From Variovorax sp. 770b2 (lineage in GTDB: Bacteria; Pseudomonadota; Gammaproteobacteria; Burkholderiales; Burkholderiaceae_C), in contig NZ_FOXJ01000001.1 of assembly GCF_900115685.1 (NCBI RefSeq), positions 3,071,796 to 3,135,795 on the forward strand: DNA of 64,000 nucleotides. The letters run 5' to 3'. The notes under the pieces are model-generated. The model saw nothing but the letters and a program-made list of their open reading frames with translations, was not told the DNA's origin and ran no database searches. Position numbers and translations under genes: made by a program. How positions within the stretch are numbered: position 1 is the stretch's first letter; the number at the start of each line of letters is the position of its first letter. Shown here one piece after another: positions 19,564-30,043 of this stretch.

Positions 19564-20601
19564 ATGACGATGAAACCAAGCACGCGCCGTCTCACGGCGG
19601 CCCTGTGTGTTGCAGCCCTCGGCTTCATGGCCGGCAGTGCATGGGCGCAAAAGACCCCGCTCCTGGTCTACACGGCGCTCGAAACCGACGCCATGAAGCT
19701 CTACAAGGACGCCTTCGAGAAAGCCAACCCCGACATCGAGGTGAAGTGGGTGCGCGACTCCACCGGCATCGTCACCGCCAAGCTGCTGGCCGAAAAAGCC
19801 AACCCGCAGGCCGACGTGGTGGCCGGCCTGGCCGCCAGCAGCCTCGCGCTGCTGCAGCAGGAAGGCATGCTCCTTCCCTATGAGCCCAAGGGCTTCAAGG
19901 ACCTGAACCCCGCCTATTCCGACGCCGCGCGCCCACCGGCGTGGGTCGGCATGGACGTCTGGGCCGCGACCATCTGCTTCAACCGCGTCGAGGCGCAGAA
20001 GCTCGGCCTGCCCAAGCCCGAGACCTGGAAGGACCTGGCCAAGCCGGTCTACAAGGGCACCATCTCGATGCCGCACCCGGCCTCCAGCGGCACCGGCTAT
20101 CTCGACGTGTCCTCCTGGCTGCAGAACATGGGCGATGCCGAAGGCTGGAAGTACATGGACGCGCTGCACCAGAACATCGCGCAGTACGTGCACTCGGGCT
20201 CCAAGCCCTGCAAGCAGGCGGGCGCGGGCGAGTTCCCGATCGGCATCTCCTTCGAGTTCCGCGCGCACCAGGTCAAGAAGTCGGGCGCGCCGGTGGACCT
20301 GATCTTTCCGAAGGAGGGCCTGGGCTGGGACATCGAGGCCACCAGCCTCATGAAGACCAGCGCGAAGCTGCCGCAGGCCAAGCGCTTCGCCGACTGGATG
20401 GCCAGCAAGGAGGCCAACCAGATCACCGCCACCTGGTGGGCCGTGGTCGCCTACCCCGGCGTGGCATCGAAGCTCGAAGGCATCCCCGAGAACTACGAAA
20501 AGCTGCTCGCCAAGAACGACATCAACTGGGCGGCCAAGAACCGCGAACGCATCCTGGCCGAGTGGAGCAAGCGCTACGAAGGCAAGGCCGAACCCAAGTA
20601 G
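19564..20601 (+). CDS. phnS: 2-Aminoethylphosphonate ABC transporter substrate-binding protein
   Basis: This 345-residue periplasmic protein has a signal peptide ending near SAWAQ (residue about 28). The mature part opens LLVYTALETDAMKLYKDAFE, typical of the iron/AEP-binding family 1 proteins. PASSGTGYLDVSSWLQ and GEFPIGISFEFRAHQ are regions that shape the ligand pocket in AEP-binding members. An AGGAG sequence 7 bp upstream supports the ATG at 19564 over the in-frame start at 19534. It is the first gene of the rightward arm and delivers AEP to PhnTU. Confidence 0.9.
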   Translation: MTMKPSTRRLTAALCVAALGFMAGSAWAQKTPLLVYTALETDAMKLYKDAFEKANPDIEVKWVRDSTGIVTAKLLAEKANPQADVVAGLAASSLALLQQEGMLLPYEPKGFKDLNPAYSDAARPPAWVGMDVWAATICFNRVEAQKLGLPKPETWKDLAKPVYKGTISMPHPASSGTGYLDVSSWLQNMGDAEGWKYMDALHQNIAQYVHSGSKPCKQAGAGEFPIGISFEFRAHQVKKSGAPVDLIFPKEGLGWDIEATSLMKTSAKLPQAKRFADWMASKEANQITATWWAVVAYPGVASKLEGIPENYEKLLAKNDINWAAKNRERILAEWSKRYEGKAEPK

Positions 20602-20606
20602 GGCTC

Positions 20607-20690
20607 GCCCCCAGGCTGCGCGCACTTCGTGTCGCTTCGCCAACCCCCTGACGGGGGCGACACCTGCGGCCCGGCAAAGCCGGTTCCGCG
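20607..20690 (-). repeat. Dispersed intergenic palindromic repeat, copy C
   Basis: This is the reverse-oriented copy of the repeat at 41711-41793, with nearly the same sequence from GCGGAACCGGCTTTGCCGGG to the GGGGGC end. It fills most of the 180-bp gap between phnS and phnT and may form a strong hairpin that lowers expression of the downstream genes relative to phnS. That is a common arrangement in binding-protein operons, by inference. Confidence 0.8.
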
Positions 20691-20781
20691 GTGTCTCGCG
20701 AAGAAGCCCGATCCGCCCGATGCCCTTCTTCAACCTGCGACGCCCAGCCCTTGCGGCGCCTGCAAACGACGAGTGCGAAAA

Positions 20782-21921
20782 ATGGACATGACCGACACCC
20801 GATTCATTGCCAGCCCGGTACCGACGAACGCCCCCGCAGCGCTGGAGATCATCGGCGTGCGCAAGGACTTCGAATCCTTCAGCGCGCTGCGCGACGTGCA
20901 CCTGCGCGTGAACCCGGGCGAGATGCTGTGCTTCCTCGGCCCCTCGGGCTGCGGCAAGACCACGCTGCTGCGCATCATCGCGGGGCTGGAAACGCAGACC
21001 GCCGGACAGATCCTGCAGAACGGCAAGGACGTCTCGTGGCTCTCGCCGGACAAGCGCGACTACGGCATCGTGTTCCAGTCGTATGCGCTCTTTCCCAACC
21101 TGTCGATTGCCGAGAACATCGGCTATGGCCTGGTCAACAGCCGCGCCAGGCGTGGCGAGATCAAGGCGCGCGTCGAAGAACTCCTCAAACTCGTCGGCCT
21201 GCCGACCTCGGGCAGCAAATACCCGAGCCAGCTCTCCGGCGGCCAACAGCAGCGCGTGGCATTGGCCCGCGCGCTGGCCACGCGCCCCGGCCTCCTGCTG
21301 CTCGACGAGCCCCTGTCGGCGCTCGACGCGCTGGAGCGCATCCGCCTGCGCGGCGAGATCCGCCGGCTGCAAAAGCAGGTCGGCATCACCACCATCATGG
21401 TCACGCACGACCAGGAAGAGGCGCTGTCGATGGCCGATCGCATCGTGGTCATGAACCACGGCGTGATCGAGCAGGTCGGCACGCCCATGGAGGTCTACGA
21501 ACAGCCGGCCACGCCCTTCGTGGCGGACTTCGTAGGCAAGGTCAACGTGCTGCGTTCGGTGGCGCTGGGCAACCACCGCTTCCAGGTCGGCGACATGGAG
21601 CTCGAATGCGATGCCTGCGACGGCGCCTTCGAACCGGGCGAGGCCGTCAATCTCTATCTCCGCCCCGAAGACCGCGCGGTCGAGCACCTGGGCGACGACA
21701 CGCCCAACCGCCTGCGGGCCAAGGTGACGAAGGTCGAGTTCCTCGGCGGCCTCTGCATCGCCGAGGTGACCGCCGATGCGCTGCACGGGCAGGTGCTGGG
21801 CCTGCACTTCTCGCTCAACCAGCTGCACGACCTGGACATCCGCGAGGGCAACACCATCGACATCGCGCTGCGCGCCAACCGCATCCGCGCTTTCTCGGCC
21901 GCACGCACGCCCAAGCCATGA
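20782..21921 (+). CDS. phnT: 2-Aminoethylphosphonate ABC transporter ATP-binding protein
   Basis: The 379-residue ATPase has Walker [11 protein letters not shown] near residue 56, signature LSGGQQQR near 155, Walker [13 protein letters not shown] and the switch histidine in [10 protein letters not shown]-terminal TOBE-type domain (from about residue 260, with NLYLRPED) is as in PhnT/PotA proteins. The start chosen is the ATG at 20782 (MDMTDTRF). An in-frame ORF reaches back to 20629 through the repeat and is unlikely to be translated. Its stop overlaps the permease start (ATGA at 21918). Confidence 0.9.
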   Translation: MDMTDTRFIASPVPTNAPAALEIIGVRKDFESFSALRDVHLRVNPGEMLCFLGPSGCGKTTLLRIIAGLETQTAGQILQNGKDVSWLSPDKRDYGIVFQSYALFPNLSIAENIGYGLVNSRARRGEIKARVEELLKLVGLPTSGSKYPSQLSGGQQQRVALARALATRPGLLLLDEPLSALDALERIRLRGEIRRLQKQVGITTIMVTHDQEEALSMADRIVVMNHGVIEQVGTPMEVYEQPATPFVADFVGKVNVLRSVALGNHRFQVGDMELECDACDGAFEPGEAVNLYLRPEDRAVEHLGDDTPNRLRAKVTKVEFLGGLCIAEVTADALHGQVLGLHFSLNQLHDLDIREGNTIDIALRANRIRAFSAARTPKP

Positions 21922-23651
21922 GCACGCTGGCCCATCCCACCGCCATGAAGGCCTCGTTCGCCACGCGGCCCACGATGCGCTGGAGCCGCGACGAAACCAT
22001 CGCGCGCGCCATCCTGTTCGTCGTGATGGCGATGCTGTTCGTGTTTCTCATCGCGCCGCTCGCCACCATCCTCGCGCACGCGGTGCAGGACAAGGACGGC
22101 CGCTTCGTGGGCCTGGCCCACTTCATCACCTACTTCCAGACGCCGAGCCTGCTGCGCGCGGCCTGGAACTCCATCTGGGTCTCGGCGGCGGTGGTGGCGA
22201 TCTCGGTGCCCACGGCCTTCGTCTTCGCCTACGCGCTCACGCGCAGCCGCATGCCGGTGGCGCTGAAGGCGGTGTTCCGGCTGATCGCGCTGATCCCGCT
22301 GCTGGCGCCCTCGCTGCTGTCGGCCATCTCGTTCGTGCAGTGGTTCGGCAACCAGGGCGCGCTCAAGTTCCTCCTGGGCGGCGTGTCGATCTACGGCGCG
22401 CCGGGGATCATCATGGCCGAGGTCTACAACACCTTTCCGCATGCGCTGATGATCCTGGTCACCTCGCTGTCGCTGGCCGACGGCCGGCTGTACGAGGCGG
22501 CCACCGCGCTGCGCACGCGGCCGCTGCGCCAGTTCATGACCATCACGCTGCCCTCGTGCAAGTACGGCCTCATCAGCGCGGCCACGGTGGTCTTCACCTA
22601 CGTGGTGAGCGACTTCGGCGCGCCCAAGGTGATCGGCGGCAACTTCAACGTGCTGTCGGTCGATGTGTTCAAGCAGGTGGTGGGGCAGCACAACTTCTCC
22701 ATCGGCGCGGTGGTGGGCATGCTGCTCTTGCTGCCCTCGATCGTCTCGTTCGTCATCGACTACGTGGTGCGGCGCAAGCTGAAGGCGCAGCTCACCGCGC
22801 GCTCGGTGCCCTACAGCCCCAAGCGCCGCAAGGTGGCCGACACGCTGCTCACGCTGTTCTGCACCGCCGTGTGCGGCCTGCTGCTCGCGACCATCGGCAT
22901 GGCGATCTACACCTCGCTGATTTCGCTCTGGCCCTACGACCTCTCGCTCACGCTCAAGCACTACCACTTCGTGCTGGTCGAGAGCGACATGGCCGCGGCC
23001 TACGGCAACAGCCTGCTCGTGGCCATGGTCACCGCGGTGGCCGGTTCACTGATCGTCTTCGTGGGTGCCTACCTGATCGAGAAGACGCGCAACCTGGGCC
23101 TCATGCGCAAGGGCATGCACCTGATGGCGGTGCTCTCGATGGCGGTGCCGGGCCTGGTGCTGGGCCTGGGCTACGTGATGTTCTTCAACCATCCGGCCAA
23201 TCCGCTGAACTTTTTGTACCAGACGATGGCGATCCTGGTCATCTCGATGGTGGTGCACTACTACACATCGAGCCACCTCACGGCGGTGACGGCGCTCAAG
23301 CAGATCGACAACGAGTTCGAGGCCGTGTCGGCCTCGCTCAAGGTGCCGTTCTTCAAGACCTTCCTGCGCGTGACGGTGCCGGTGTGCCTGCCGGCCATCC
23401 TGGACATCGGGCGCTACTTCTTCGTGGTGTCGATGGCGAGCCTGTCGTGCGCCATCTTTCTCTACACGCCCGAGACCATCCTCGCCTCGGTCGCGATCAT
23501 GCACCTGGACGACGCCGGCGACATCGGCCCCGCTGCGGCGCTCGCGAGCCTGATCGTGGTCACCTCGACGCTGGTGTGCATCGCCTATTCGCTGCTCACG
23601 CGCGTGCTGCTCGCGCGCACGCAGGCCTGGCGCAACCTCAGCCGCGGCTGA
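21918..23651 (+). CDS. phnU: Fused two-domain 2-aminoethylphosphonate ABC permease
   Basis: The 577-residue membrane protein contains two consecutive permease domains, one in residues about 30-275 and one in about 310-570. Each has about six membrane segments and an EAA-type coupling loop (LYEAATALRTRPLRQFMTIT and FEAVSASLKVPFFKTFLRVT). It therefore replaces separate PhnU and PhnV subunits, as in the double-length AEP permease family. Translation is coupled to phnT by a 4-bp overlap. With PhnS and PhnT it forms a complete importer. Confidence 0.9.
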   Translation: MSTLAHPTAMKASFATRPTMRWSRDETIARAILFVVMAMLFVFLIAPLATILAHAVQDKDGRFVGLAHFITYFQTPSLLRAAWNSIWVSAAVVAISVPTAFVFAYALTRSRMPVALKAVFRLIALIPLLAPSLLSAISFVQWFGNQGALKFLLGGVSIYGAPGIIMAEVYNTFPHALMILVTSLSLADGRLYEAATALRTRPLRQFMTITLPSCKYGLISAATVVFTYVVSDFGAPKVIGGNFNVLSVDVFKQVVGQHNFSIGAVVGMLLLLPSIVSFVIDYVVRRKLKAQLTARSVPYSPKRRKVADTLLTLFCTAVCGLLLATIGMAIYTSLISLWPYDLSLTLKHYHFVLVESDMAAAYGNSLLVAMVTAVAGSLIVFVGAYLIEKTRNLGLMRKGMHLMAVLSMAVPGLVLGLGYVMFFNHPANPLNFLYQTMAILVISMVVHYYTSSHLTAVTALKQIDNEFEAVSASLKVPFFKTFLRVTVPVCLPAILDIGRYFFVVSMASLSCAIFLYTPETILASVAIMHLDDAGDIGPAAALASLIVVTSTLVCIAYSLLTRVLLARTQAWRNLSRG

Positions 23652-23714
23652 CGCAGGCCTTCTTCCTCTTTCCTCATTCCTCTTTCCTCATCCCCTTTCC
23701 CGCCTGGAGACACC

Positions 23715-24845
23715 ATGAGTCAAGCCCCCCACCCCATCCTGCTCACCCCCGGCCCCCTCACCACCTCGGACCGCACCCGCCAGGCGATGCTGCGCGACTG
23801 GGGATCGTGGGACGCCGACTTCAACCAGATCACCGCGCGCATCAGGAAGGAAGTGCTGAACATCGTGCACGGCACGGGCACGCACGAGTGCGTTCCGCTG
23901 CAGGGCAGCGGCACCTTCTCGGTGGAGGCGGCCATCGGCACGATCGTTCCGCGCAACGGCCATGTGCTGGTGCCGAGCAATGGCGCGTACTGCCAGCGCC
24001 TGGCCAAGATCTGCAAGGTGCTGGGCCGCAAGCTCACCACCATCGACTACACGGAAGAAAAGCAGGTCTCGCCCGCCGACGTCGACCGTGCGCTGGCCGC
24101 CGACCCAAGCATCACGCACGTGGCGCTGGTGCATTGCGAAACCGGCGCCGGCGTGCTCAACCCGCTGCACGAGATCGCGCTGGTGGTTGCCAAGCACGGG
24201 CGCGGCCTGATCATCGACGCGATGAGCTCCTTCGGCGCGCTGGAGATCGATGCGCGCAAGACGCCCTTCGACGCGGTGGTCGCCGCCTCGGGCAAGTGCC
24301 TGGAAGGCGTGCCGGGCATGGGCTTCGTCGTCGTCAAGCGCAGCACGCTGGAGAAATGCGAAGGCAACTGCCACTCGCTGAGCATGGACCTGTACGACCA
24401 GTGGGTCTACATGGAGAAGACCACGCAATGGCGCTTCACGCCGCCCACGCACGTGGTGGCCGCGCTGGACACGGCCATTGCGCAGTACATCGAGGAAGGC
24501 GGCCTCGCCGCGCGCGGCGGGCGCTATGCGCGCAACTGCAAGGGGCTCATCGATGGGCTGGCCGCGCTGGGCTTTCGCAGCTTTCTCGACCCGGCGATCC
24601 AGGCGCCGATCATCGTCACCTTCCACGCGCCCGACGACGCCAACTACGACTTCAAGACCTTCTATCAAGAGGTGAAGAAGCGCGGCTACATCCTCTACCC
24701 CGGCAAGCTCACGCAGGTGGAGACCTTTCGCGTCGGCTGCATGGGGCACTTCGGCGAGGCCGGCATTCCGGGTGCGGTGGCGGCCATCGCCGACACGCTC
24801 AAGGCGATGAACATTCGCCAGGTCAGCGCGCCAGTTGCTGCATGA
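23715..24845 (+). CDS. phnW: 2-Aminoethylphosphonate:pyruvate transaminase
   Basis: This 376-residue class V PLP aminotransferase converts AEP plus pyruvate to phosphonoacetaldehyde plus alanine. It opens [26 protein letters not shown], the hallmark of PhnW. The PLP lysine is Lys194 in [11 protein letters not shown], and [19 protein letters not shown] and IDAMSSFGA are further conserved segments. It follows the permease by 63 bp. Its product feeds PhnY and PhnA in the divergent arm. Confidence 0.95.
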   Translation: MSQAPHPILLTPGPLTTSDRTRQAMLRDWGSWDADFNQITARIRKEVLNIVHGTGTHECVPLQGSGTFSVEAAIGTIVPRNGHVLVPSNGAYCQRLAKICKVLGRKLTTIDYTEEKQVSPADVDRALAADPSITHVALVHCETGAGVLNPLHEIALVVAKHGRGLIIDAMSSFGALEIDARKTPFDAVVAASGKCLEGVPGMGFVVVKRSTLEKCEGNCHSLSMDLYDQWVYMEKTTQWRFTPPTHVVAALDTAIAQYIEEGGLAARGGRYARNCKGLIDGLAALGFRSFLDPAIQAPIIVTFHAPDDANYDFKTFYQEVKKRGYILYPGKLTQVETFRVGCMGHFGEAGIPGAVAAIADTLKAMNIRQVSAPVAA

Positions 24846-24906
24846 GCGCCGCGCCGGGCCGCCGCACGCAAGCTCGCACCGCAGCGCGAAGCACGAAGGG
24901 ACACCG

Positions 24907-25773
24907 ATGAGCGAAACGACGCCACGCCGCTACATCCTCACGCTGACCTGTCCGGACCGCACCGGCATCGTGGCGGCCGTGGGCAGCTTCATCGCCAGCC
25001 ACGGCGGCCTGATCTCGCAGGCCGCGCAGCACGGCGATGCGCTGCACAACCGCTTCTACATGCGCGTGGAGATCCAGGCCGACACGCTGCCCTTCTACCT
25101 GGATGAATTCCGCGAGCGCTTCGCCCCGCTCGCCAGGCAGTTCGAGATGGAATGGGGCATCTCCGACAGCTCGGTGAAGAAACGCATGGTGGTGCTGGTG
25201 AGCAAGCTGGACCACTGCCTGAACGACCTCCTGCACCGCTGGCGCAACAAGGACCTGCACTGCGAGATCCCGTGCGTCGTCTCCAACCACAACGACCTGC
25301 GCTCCTTCGTCGAGTGGCACGGCATCCCCTACTTCCACGTGCCGGTGACGCCCGAGACCAAGGAGCAGGCCTACGCCGAAGTGGAGCGCCTGTTCCGCGA
25401 ATTCAGCGGCGACTTCATGGTGCTCGCGCGCTACATGCAGGTGCTGTCCGACGGCATGACCGAGCGCCTGCGCAACCGCATCATCAATATCCATCACAGC
25501 TTCCTGCCGGCCTTCGTCGGCGGCAAGCCGTACCACCAGGCCTTCGAGCGCGGCGTGAAGATGACCGGCGCCACCAGCCACTACGTGACCGCCGAGCTCG
25601 ATGCCGGGCCGATCATCGAACAGGGCGTGATCGACATCGACCACGGCAACTCGATCGAGGAGATGGTGCGGCTGGGCAAGGACATCGAGAAGAGCGTGCT
25701 CTCGCGCAGCGTACGCCACCACCTGGAAGACCGGATCCTGGTCCACCGCAACAAGACCGTGGTCTTCAAGTAA
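24907..25773 (+). CDS. purU: Formyltetrahydrofolate deformylase
   Basis: This 288-residue enzyme hydrolyses 10-formyl-THF to THF and formate. An N-terminal ACT domain (residues about 6-80, LTLTCPDRTGIVAAVGSFIA) and a C-terminal formyl hydrolase domain are present. The catalytic triad Asn194/His196/Asp232 lies in IINIHHSFLPAF and ELDAGPI. The ATG at 24907 follows phnW by 61 bp. A purU copy directly before a dimethylglycine-dehydrogenase-like gene suggests that it drains one-carbon units produced by oxidative demethylation, instead of serving purine synthesis. Confidence 0.93.
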   Translation: MSETTPRRYILTLTCPDRTGIVAAVGSFIASHGGLISQAAQHGDALHNRFYMRVEIQADTLPFYLDEFRERFAPLARQFEMEWGISDSSVKKRMVVLVSKLDHCLNDLLHRWRNKDLHCEIPCVVSNHNDLRSFVEWHGIPYFHVPVTPETKEQAYAEVERLFREFSGDFMVLARYMQVLSDGMTERLRNRIINIHHSFLPAFVGGKPYHQAFERGVKMTGATSHYVTAELDAGPIIEQGVIDIDHGNSIEEMVRLGKDIEKSVLSRSVRHHLEDRILVHRNKTVVFK

Positions 25774-25804
25774 CCCCCCCCATCGGACAAACCCCCAACA
25801 CACC

Positions 25805-28264
25805 ATGACGGCGCCACTTCCCTCTCACGCACAGGTCGTCATCGCGGGTGGCGGCATCGCCGGCTGCAGCGCGGCCTACCACCTCACCCAGCTCGGCTGC
25901 ACCGACGTGATCGTGCTCGAGCAGGGCCAGCTCACCTGCGGCACGACCTGGCACGCCGCCGGGCTGGTCGGCCAGCTGCGCGCGAACCGCAGCATGACGA
26001 AGATGAGCCGCTACGGCATCGACCTGTACGCCTCGCTCGAAGCCGAGACGGGTCTTGCCACCGGCTGGAAGCAGTGCGGCAGCATCACCGTGGCGCGCAC
26101 GCCCGAGCGCATGACGCTGCTCAAGCGCACCATCGCCACGGCGCGCAGCTTCGGCATCGAGGCGGAGTTCATCACCCCCGCCGAAGCGCTCGAACTGTGG
26201 CCGCTGATGCGCATCGACGACCTCGTGGGCGCCGTCTGGCTGCCCGGCGACGGCAAGGCCAACCCCACCGACCTCACGCAGTCGCTGGCCAAGGGCGCGC
26301 GCAACCGCGGCGCGAAGGTCTTCGAGGGCGTGCAGATCACCGGCACGCTCATCGAGCACGGCCGCATCGTGGGCGTGGAGACCAACCAGGGCACGGTGCG
26401 CTGCGAGAGCTTTCTCAACTGCGCGGGCCAGTGGGCGCGCGAGCTGGGCACGATGTCGGGCGTCAACATCCCGCTGCACTCGGCCGAGCACTTCTACCTG
26501 GTCACCAAGGAGATCGAAGGCGTGCACCGCGACCTGCCGGTGCTGCGCGACCCCGACGGCTACATCTACTACAAGGAAGAAGTCGGCGGCCTCGTGATGG
26601 GCGGCTTCGAGCCCGTGGCCAAGCCCTGGGGCATGGACGGCATTCCGCCCAGGTTCGAGTTCCAGCTGCTGCCGGACGACATGGACCAGTTCCAGATCCT
26701 GCTGGACGAGGCGGTGCACCGCACGCCGGCGCTGGAGACCACCGAGATCAAGCTGTTCCTGAACGGCCCCGAGAGCTTCACGCCGGACGGCAACTTCATC
26801 CTGGGCGAAGCGCCCGAGGTGCGCGGCTATTTCGTGGCCGCCGGCTTCAACTCGGCCGGCATCGCCAATGCGGGCGGTGCCGGCAAGCTGATCGCCGAAT
26901 GGATCGTCGGCGGCGCCGCGCCGGCCGATTTGCTCGATGTGGACATCCGCCGCTTCGCGCCCTTCAACAGCAACAAGCGCTGGCTCAAGGAGCGCACGGT
27001 CGAAGCGCTCGGGCTGCACTACGCCATGCGCTGGCCGCGCCACGAGCTGGAATCCGGCCGGCCGCTGCGCCGCTCGCCGCTGTACGACAAGCTCAAGGCC
27101 AAGGGCGCCGCCTTCGGCAGCAAGCTCGGGTGGGAGCGCGCGAGCTGGTTCGCGTTGCCGGGCCAGAAGGCGGAGGCGCGCTACGGCTTCGGCCGCCCCG
27201 ACTGGCTCGATGCCTGCATCGCCGAACAGAGGGCCGTGCGGCAGGACGTGGTGGTCTTCGACCAGACCTCGTTCGGCAAGCTGATGGTGCAGGGGCGCGA
27301 CGCCGAGCTGCTGCTGCAGCGCCTGTGCGCCAACGACGTGGCCGTGAGGCCCGGCAGCATGGTCTACACCGCCTTGCTCAACGAGCGCGGCGGCTTCGAG
27401 AGCGACCTCACCGTCATGCGGCTTGCGGCCGACTGCTTTCTCATCATCACCGGCTCGGCGCAGCCGTACCGCGACATCGGGCACATCCAGCGCCACCTGC
27501 AGCCGAACGAGCATGTGACGGTGACGGACGTGACCTCGGGCTACTGCACGCTCACGGTGACCGGACCGAAGGCGCAGCAGCTGTTGTCGCGCGTCACGCC
27601 GCAGGACCTGGGCAAGGAAGCGTTCCCGCAATCGGCCGTGATCGAGATCGACGTGGGCCATGCGCGTGCGCTCGCGGCCAAGGTCTCGTACGTCGGCGGC
27701 CCCGGATGGGAGCTGTACATCCCCACCGAGATGGCGGTGCATGTGTACGACACGCTGTTCGAAGCGGGCGCCGACCTGGGCCTGCGCGATGGCGGCTACT
27801 ACACGATCGACGCCCTGCGCATCGAAGCCGGGCGCCGCGCCTTCGGCCTGGAACTGGGGCCGGACGAGAACCCCTTCGAGGCGGGCCTGGAGTTCGCGGT
27901 GCAACTGGACAAGCCGGTCGCGTTCATCGGACAGGCCGCCCTCTCGAAGATCGCGCCGGAGCGGCTTTCCAAGCGGCTCCTGATGTTCACGCTCGACGAC
28001 GAACAGGCCTTCGCCTGGGGCGGCGAGCCGATCCTTCGCAACGGCAAGGCCGTGGGCGAGCTGACCTCCACCGCCTGGAGCGCGGTGCTCGGGCGGATGG
28101 TGGTGATGGGCTATGCGCGCAGCGCCGAACCGCTGACGCGCGACGAGGCGATGCAGGGTTCCTACGAAATCGACATCGCTGGTCATCGCTTCGCCGCCAC
28201 GGCACAATCTCGGCCGCCTTACCCGTCGCTCGTGAAAGCCGCGCTCGAACAGCGCCGCCAATAA
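25805..28264 (+). CDS. Dimethylglycine/sarcosine dehydrogenase-like flavoprotein (FAD + GCV_T)
   Basis: This 819-residue protein has an N-terminal DAO-type FAD domain (VVIAGGGIAGCSAAYHL, residues about 11-27), and His50 in CGTTWHAAGL sits at the position used for covalent FAD attachment in dimethylglycine dehydrogenases. A linker domain and a C-terminal aminomethyltransferase-type folate domain (residues about 430-815, with LLNERGGFESDLTVMR and EAGRRAFGLELGPDENP) follow. Such enzymes demethylate N-methyl amino acids and pass the carbon to THF. Next to purU and phnW, an N-methylated AEP or choline-derived amine is a reasonable substrate. The substrate is not proven by the sequence. Confidence 0.85.
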   Translation: MTAPLPSHAQVVIAGGGIAGCSAAYHLTQLGCTDVIVLEQGQLTCGTTWHAAGLVGQLRANRSMTKMSRYGIDLYASLEAETGLATGWKQCGSITVARTPERMTLLKRTIATARSFGIEAEFITPAEALELWPLMRIDDLVGAVWLPGDGKANPTDLTQSLAKGARNRGAKVFEGVQITGTLIEHGRIVGVETNQGTVRCESFLNCAGQWARELGTMSGVNIPLHSAEHFYLVTKEIEGVHRDLPVLRDPDGYIYYKEEVGGLVMGGFEPVAKPWGMDGIPPRFEFQLLPDDMDQFQILLDEAVHRTPALETTEIKLFLNGPESFTPDGNFILGEAPEVRGYFVAAGFNSAGIANAGGAGKLIAEWIVGGAAPADLLDVDIRRFAPFNSNKRWLKERTVEALGLHYAMRWPRHELESGRPLRRSPLYDKLKAKGAAFGSKLGWERASWFALPGQKAEARYGFGRPDWLDACIAEQRAVRQDVVVFDQTSFGKLMVQGRDAELLLQRLCANDVAVRPGSMVYTALLNERGGFESDLTVMRLAADCFLIITGSAQPYRDIGHIQRHLQPNEHVTVTDVTSGYCTLTVTGPKAQQLLSRVTPQDLGKEAFPQSAVIEIDVGHARALAAKVSYVGGPGWELYIPTEMAVHVYDTLFEAGADLGLRDGGYYTIDALRIEAGRRAFGLELGPDENPFEAGLEFAVQLDKPVAFIGQAALSKIAPERLSKRLLMFTLDDEQAFAWGGEPILRNGKAVGELTSTAWSAVLGRMVVMGYARSAEPLTRDEAMQGSYEIDIAGHRFAATAQSRPPYPSLVKAALEQRRQ

Positions 28265-28315
28265 CGGAACCAGAACGCGGACGGCTGGGAGACGAGGTAT
28301 CTCTTCGGGGTACAC

Positions 28316-29107
28316 ATGACTGCACAGAACTTTCTGCATCTCTGGGACAGCAGCTTTCTCTACGTCACGCCGGCCATCGAGTCGGACCTGACGGCCCGCT
28401 CCTCGGTCACGCTGCTGGCCTCGGTCAGCGGACATCCGTTCCGGCTGGAAGCCGCCGACGGCACGCGCGCGCTCTGCACGGCCGCAGTGGTCGCGGCCGG
28501 CGCGCAGCGGCGCCTGTATGTCGAAGGTTGCGGGCTGCTTTCGCTCAACCTCGATCCGGGGTCCGGCGCCTACCGCACGCTGTCGCAATGGATGGGCGAG
28601 CGGGGCATCGTGCCGGTCGATGCGCAATGCTTCGGCCGGCTGCGCGACAACTTCGAGGCGGCGCAGTGCGGCGCGCTGGCCGAGCATCACCTGCAATCGC
28701 TCAGCGCGCGGATGGTGGAAGCGATCACCGAACGCCCCGAGCCCGCGCGCGGACTCGATCCGCGCATCGACAGCGTGATGCGCGTCGCCAGGTCGCATGC
28801 GGGCCCGCTGCCGCTGCAGGACCTGTCCGAGGTGGCCTGCCTGTCGCCCGACCGCCTGACCCATCTGTTTCGCGAGCAGACGGGCGTGTCGATCAAGAAC
28901 TACCTGCTGTGGTCCAAGGTCCGCCGTTCCGTGCAGCAGTTCGCCAGCGGCCGGCCGCTGGCCGACATCGCGCTGGACGGCGGCTTCGCCAGCGCGGCCC
29001 ACATGAGCCGCACCTTCCAGTGCTCCTTCGGCCTGCCGCCGTCGTTCCTCTCGCGCCAGGTGCGGCTGACGGCGGACGACCAGGCGGAACGCGCCTGGGG
29101 CCTGTGA
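28316..29107 (+). CDS. AraC-family transcriptional regulator
   Basis: The 263-residue protein has a C-terminal pair of AraC helix-turn-helix motifs (residues about 165-255, DLSEVACLSPDRLTHLFREQ and ADIALDGGFASAAHMSRTFQ). Its N-terminal sensor domain of about 150 residues is not clearly recognised. It follows the DMGDH-like gene by 51 bp in the same direction, so it may be the last gene of the rightward island and could control the methylamine or phosphonate genes. Effector unknown. Confidence 0.82.
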   Translation: MTAQNFLHLWDSSFLYVTPAIESDLTARSSVTLLASVSGHPFRLEAADGTRALCTAAVVAAGAQRRLYVEGCGLLSLNLDPGSGAYRTLSQWMGERGIVPVDAQCFGRLRDNFEAAQCGALAEHHLQSLSARMVEAITERPEPARGLDPRIDSVMRVARSHAGPLPLQDLSEVACLSPDRLTHLFREQTGVSIKNYLLWSKVRRSVQQFASGRPLADIALDGGFASAAHMSRTFQCSFGLPPSFLSRQVRLTADDQAERAWGL

Positions 29108-29256
29108 ACGCGGTGCGGCCGACGTGCACCGGCCCGGTCGCACCGTCTCGTTTTCACCTAGAACCTTAGCGGCTGCATGAAAGTGGGCGCCGCTGTCCCT
29201 GTCTACGCTTCCCGGGTGACGGAAACGAAGAAGACAAGAGACAAGAGAGGTTCCCC

Positions 29257-30009
29257 GTGCGCTCCCGCTTATCGACACCCGCCAGGCTCGGACTGGGCGC
29301 CGCAGCCCTGCTGACGGCGCTCGGCGCCTGGCTTTTTCTCGCCGACACCGACAGCCATGCCGCCGCGGCCGGCCCATCGGCCAACGCGGCGGCACCGGCC
29401 GCTTCGCAAGCACCGGCGACGACCCGGGAAGGCGTCGTGCTCGCCAGGCGCGCTGCCGGCTATACCGCTTTCGCGCCCGGTGCATCGCCCTACCTCACCT
29501 CGGCCGGTGCGCGGGAACGAGGCCTGGACATCGTGCAGCTTCGGCGCGACCTGGCCGGCACCGGCAAGGACGTGGCGCAGGAGGTGGAGCGCATCGTCGC
29601 GCTCGCGCGGTTCAGGGACCGCATGGACACCCTCGCCAGGGTGCTGCCGACACTGAGCGACGAGGAGCGGCGCGCGGAGTCCTACGCGATCGTGGACCAG
29701 ATGCCCCGACACGTTGCCAACGGCGAGATCCTGCCCGTGGAGGCCATCGCCTCCACCCGGGCGCTGATCCAGATCGGAGAGTCGGACCCCGCGATCCGGG
29801 ACGAGCTCACGAAAAGGCTGACCGGGTCGCTGCAATCGCACGCCCGGCAGATGCTGGGGCCGGAGCCCACCTCCGAGCCCCGCTACCAGAGCTACACGCA
29901 GGCCAGGAACCAGATGGCCAGCGAAGTGCAGGCTGCCGTGCAGGACCCCGAGGAGCGGCAGCGGGTGATGGCGCAAAGAGAGTTCGAGATCAGAAGCCGC
30001 CACTACTGA
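29257..30009 (+). CDS. Membrane-anchored or secreted protein of unknown function
   Basis: The 250-residue product starts at a GTG with a GAGAGG ribosome site. One N-terminal hydrophobic segment (residues about 10-32) is followed by an Ala-rich linker and a mostly helical, charged domain (EEVERIVALARF..., EERRAESYAIVDQMP..., QMLGPEPTSEPRYQSYTQ). The layout, single anchor plus helical periplasmic domain, recalls lipase foldase or phospholipase accessory proteins, but the foldase signature was not found. It precedes the esterase-like gene by 34 bp and may serve that exported enzyme. No function can be assigned. Confidence 0.6.
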   Translation: MRSRLSTPARLGLGAAALLTALGAWLFLADTDSHAAAAGPSANAAAPAASQAPATTREGVVLARRAAGYTAFAPGASPYLTSAGARERGLDIVQLRRDLAGTGKDVAQEVERIVALARFRDRMDTLARVLPTLSDEERRAESYAIVDQMPRHVANGEILPVEAIASTRALIQIGESDPAIRDELTKRLTGSLQSHARQMLGPEPTSEPRYQSYTQARNQMASEVQAAVQDPEERQRVMAQREFEIRSRHY

Positions 30010-30043
30010 ATCCTTCATCGCAAAAAATCAGGAGCCACACAAC

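Noticed and set aside
29257..30009. Lipase-specific foldase (LifO) annotation
   Set aside because: Topology is similar, but the RxxFDY-type signature is not present, so no function was assigned.
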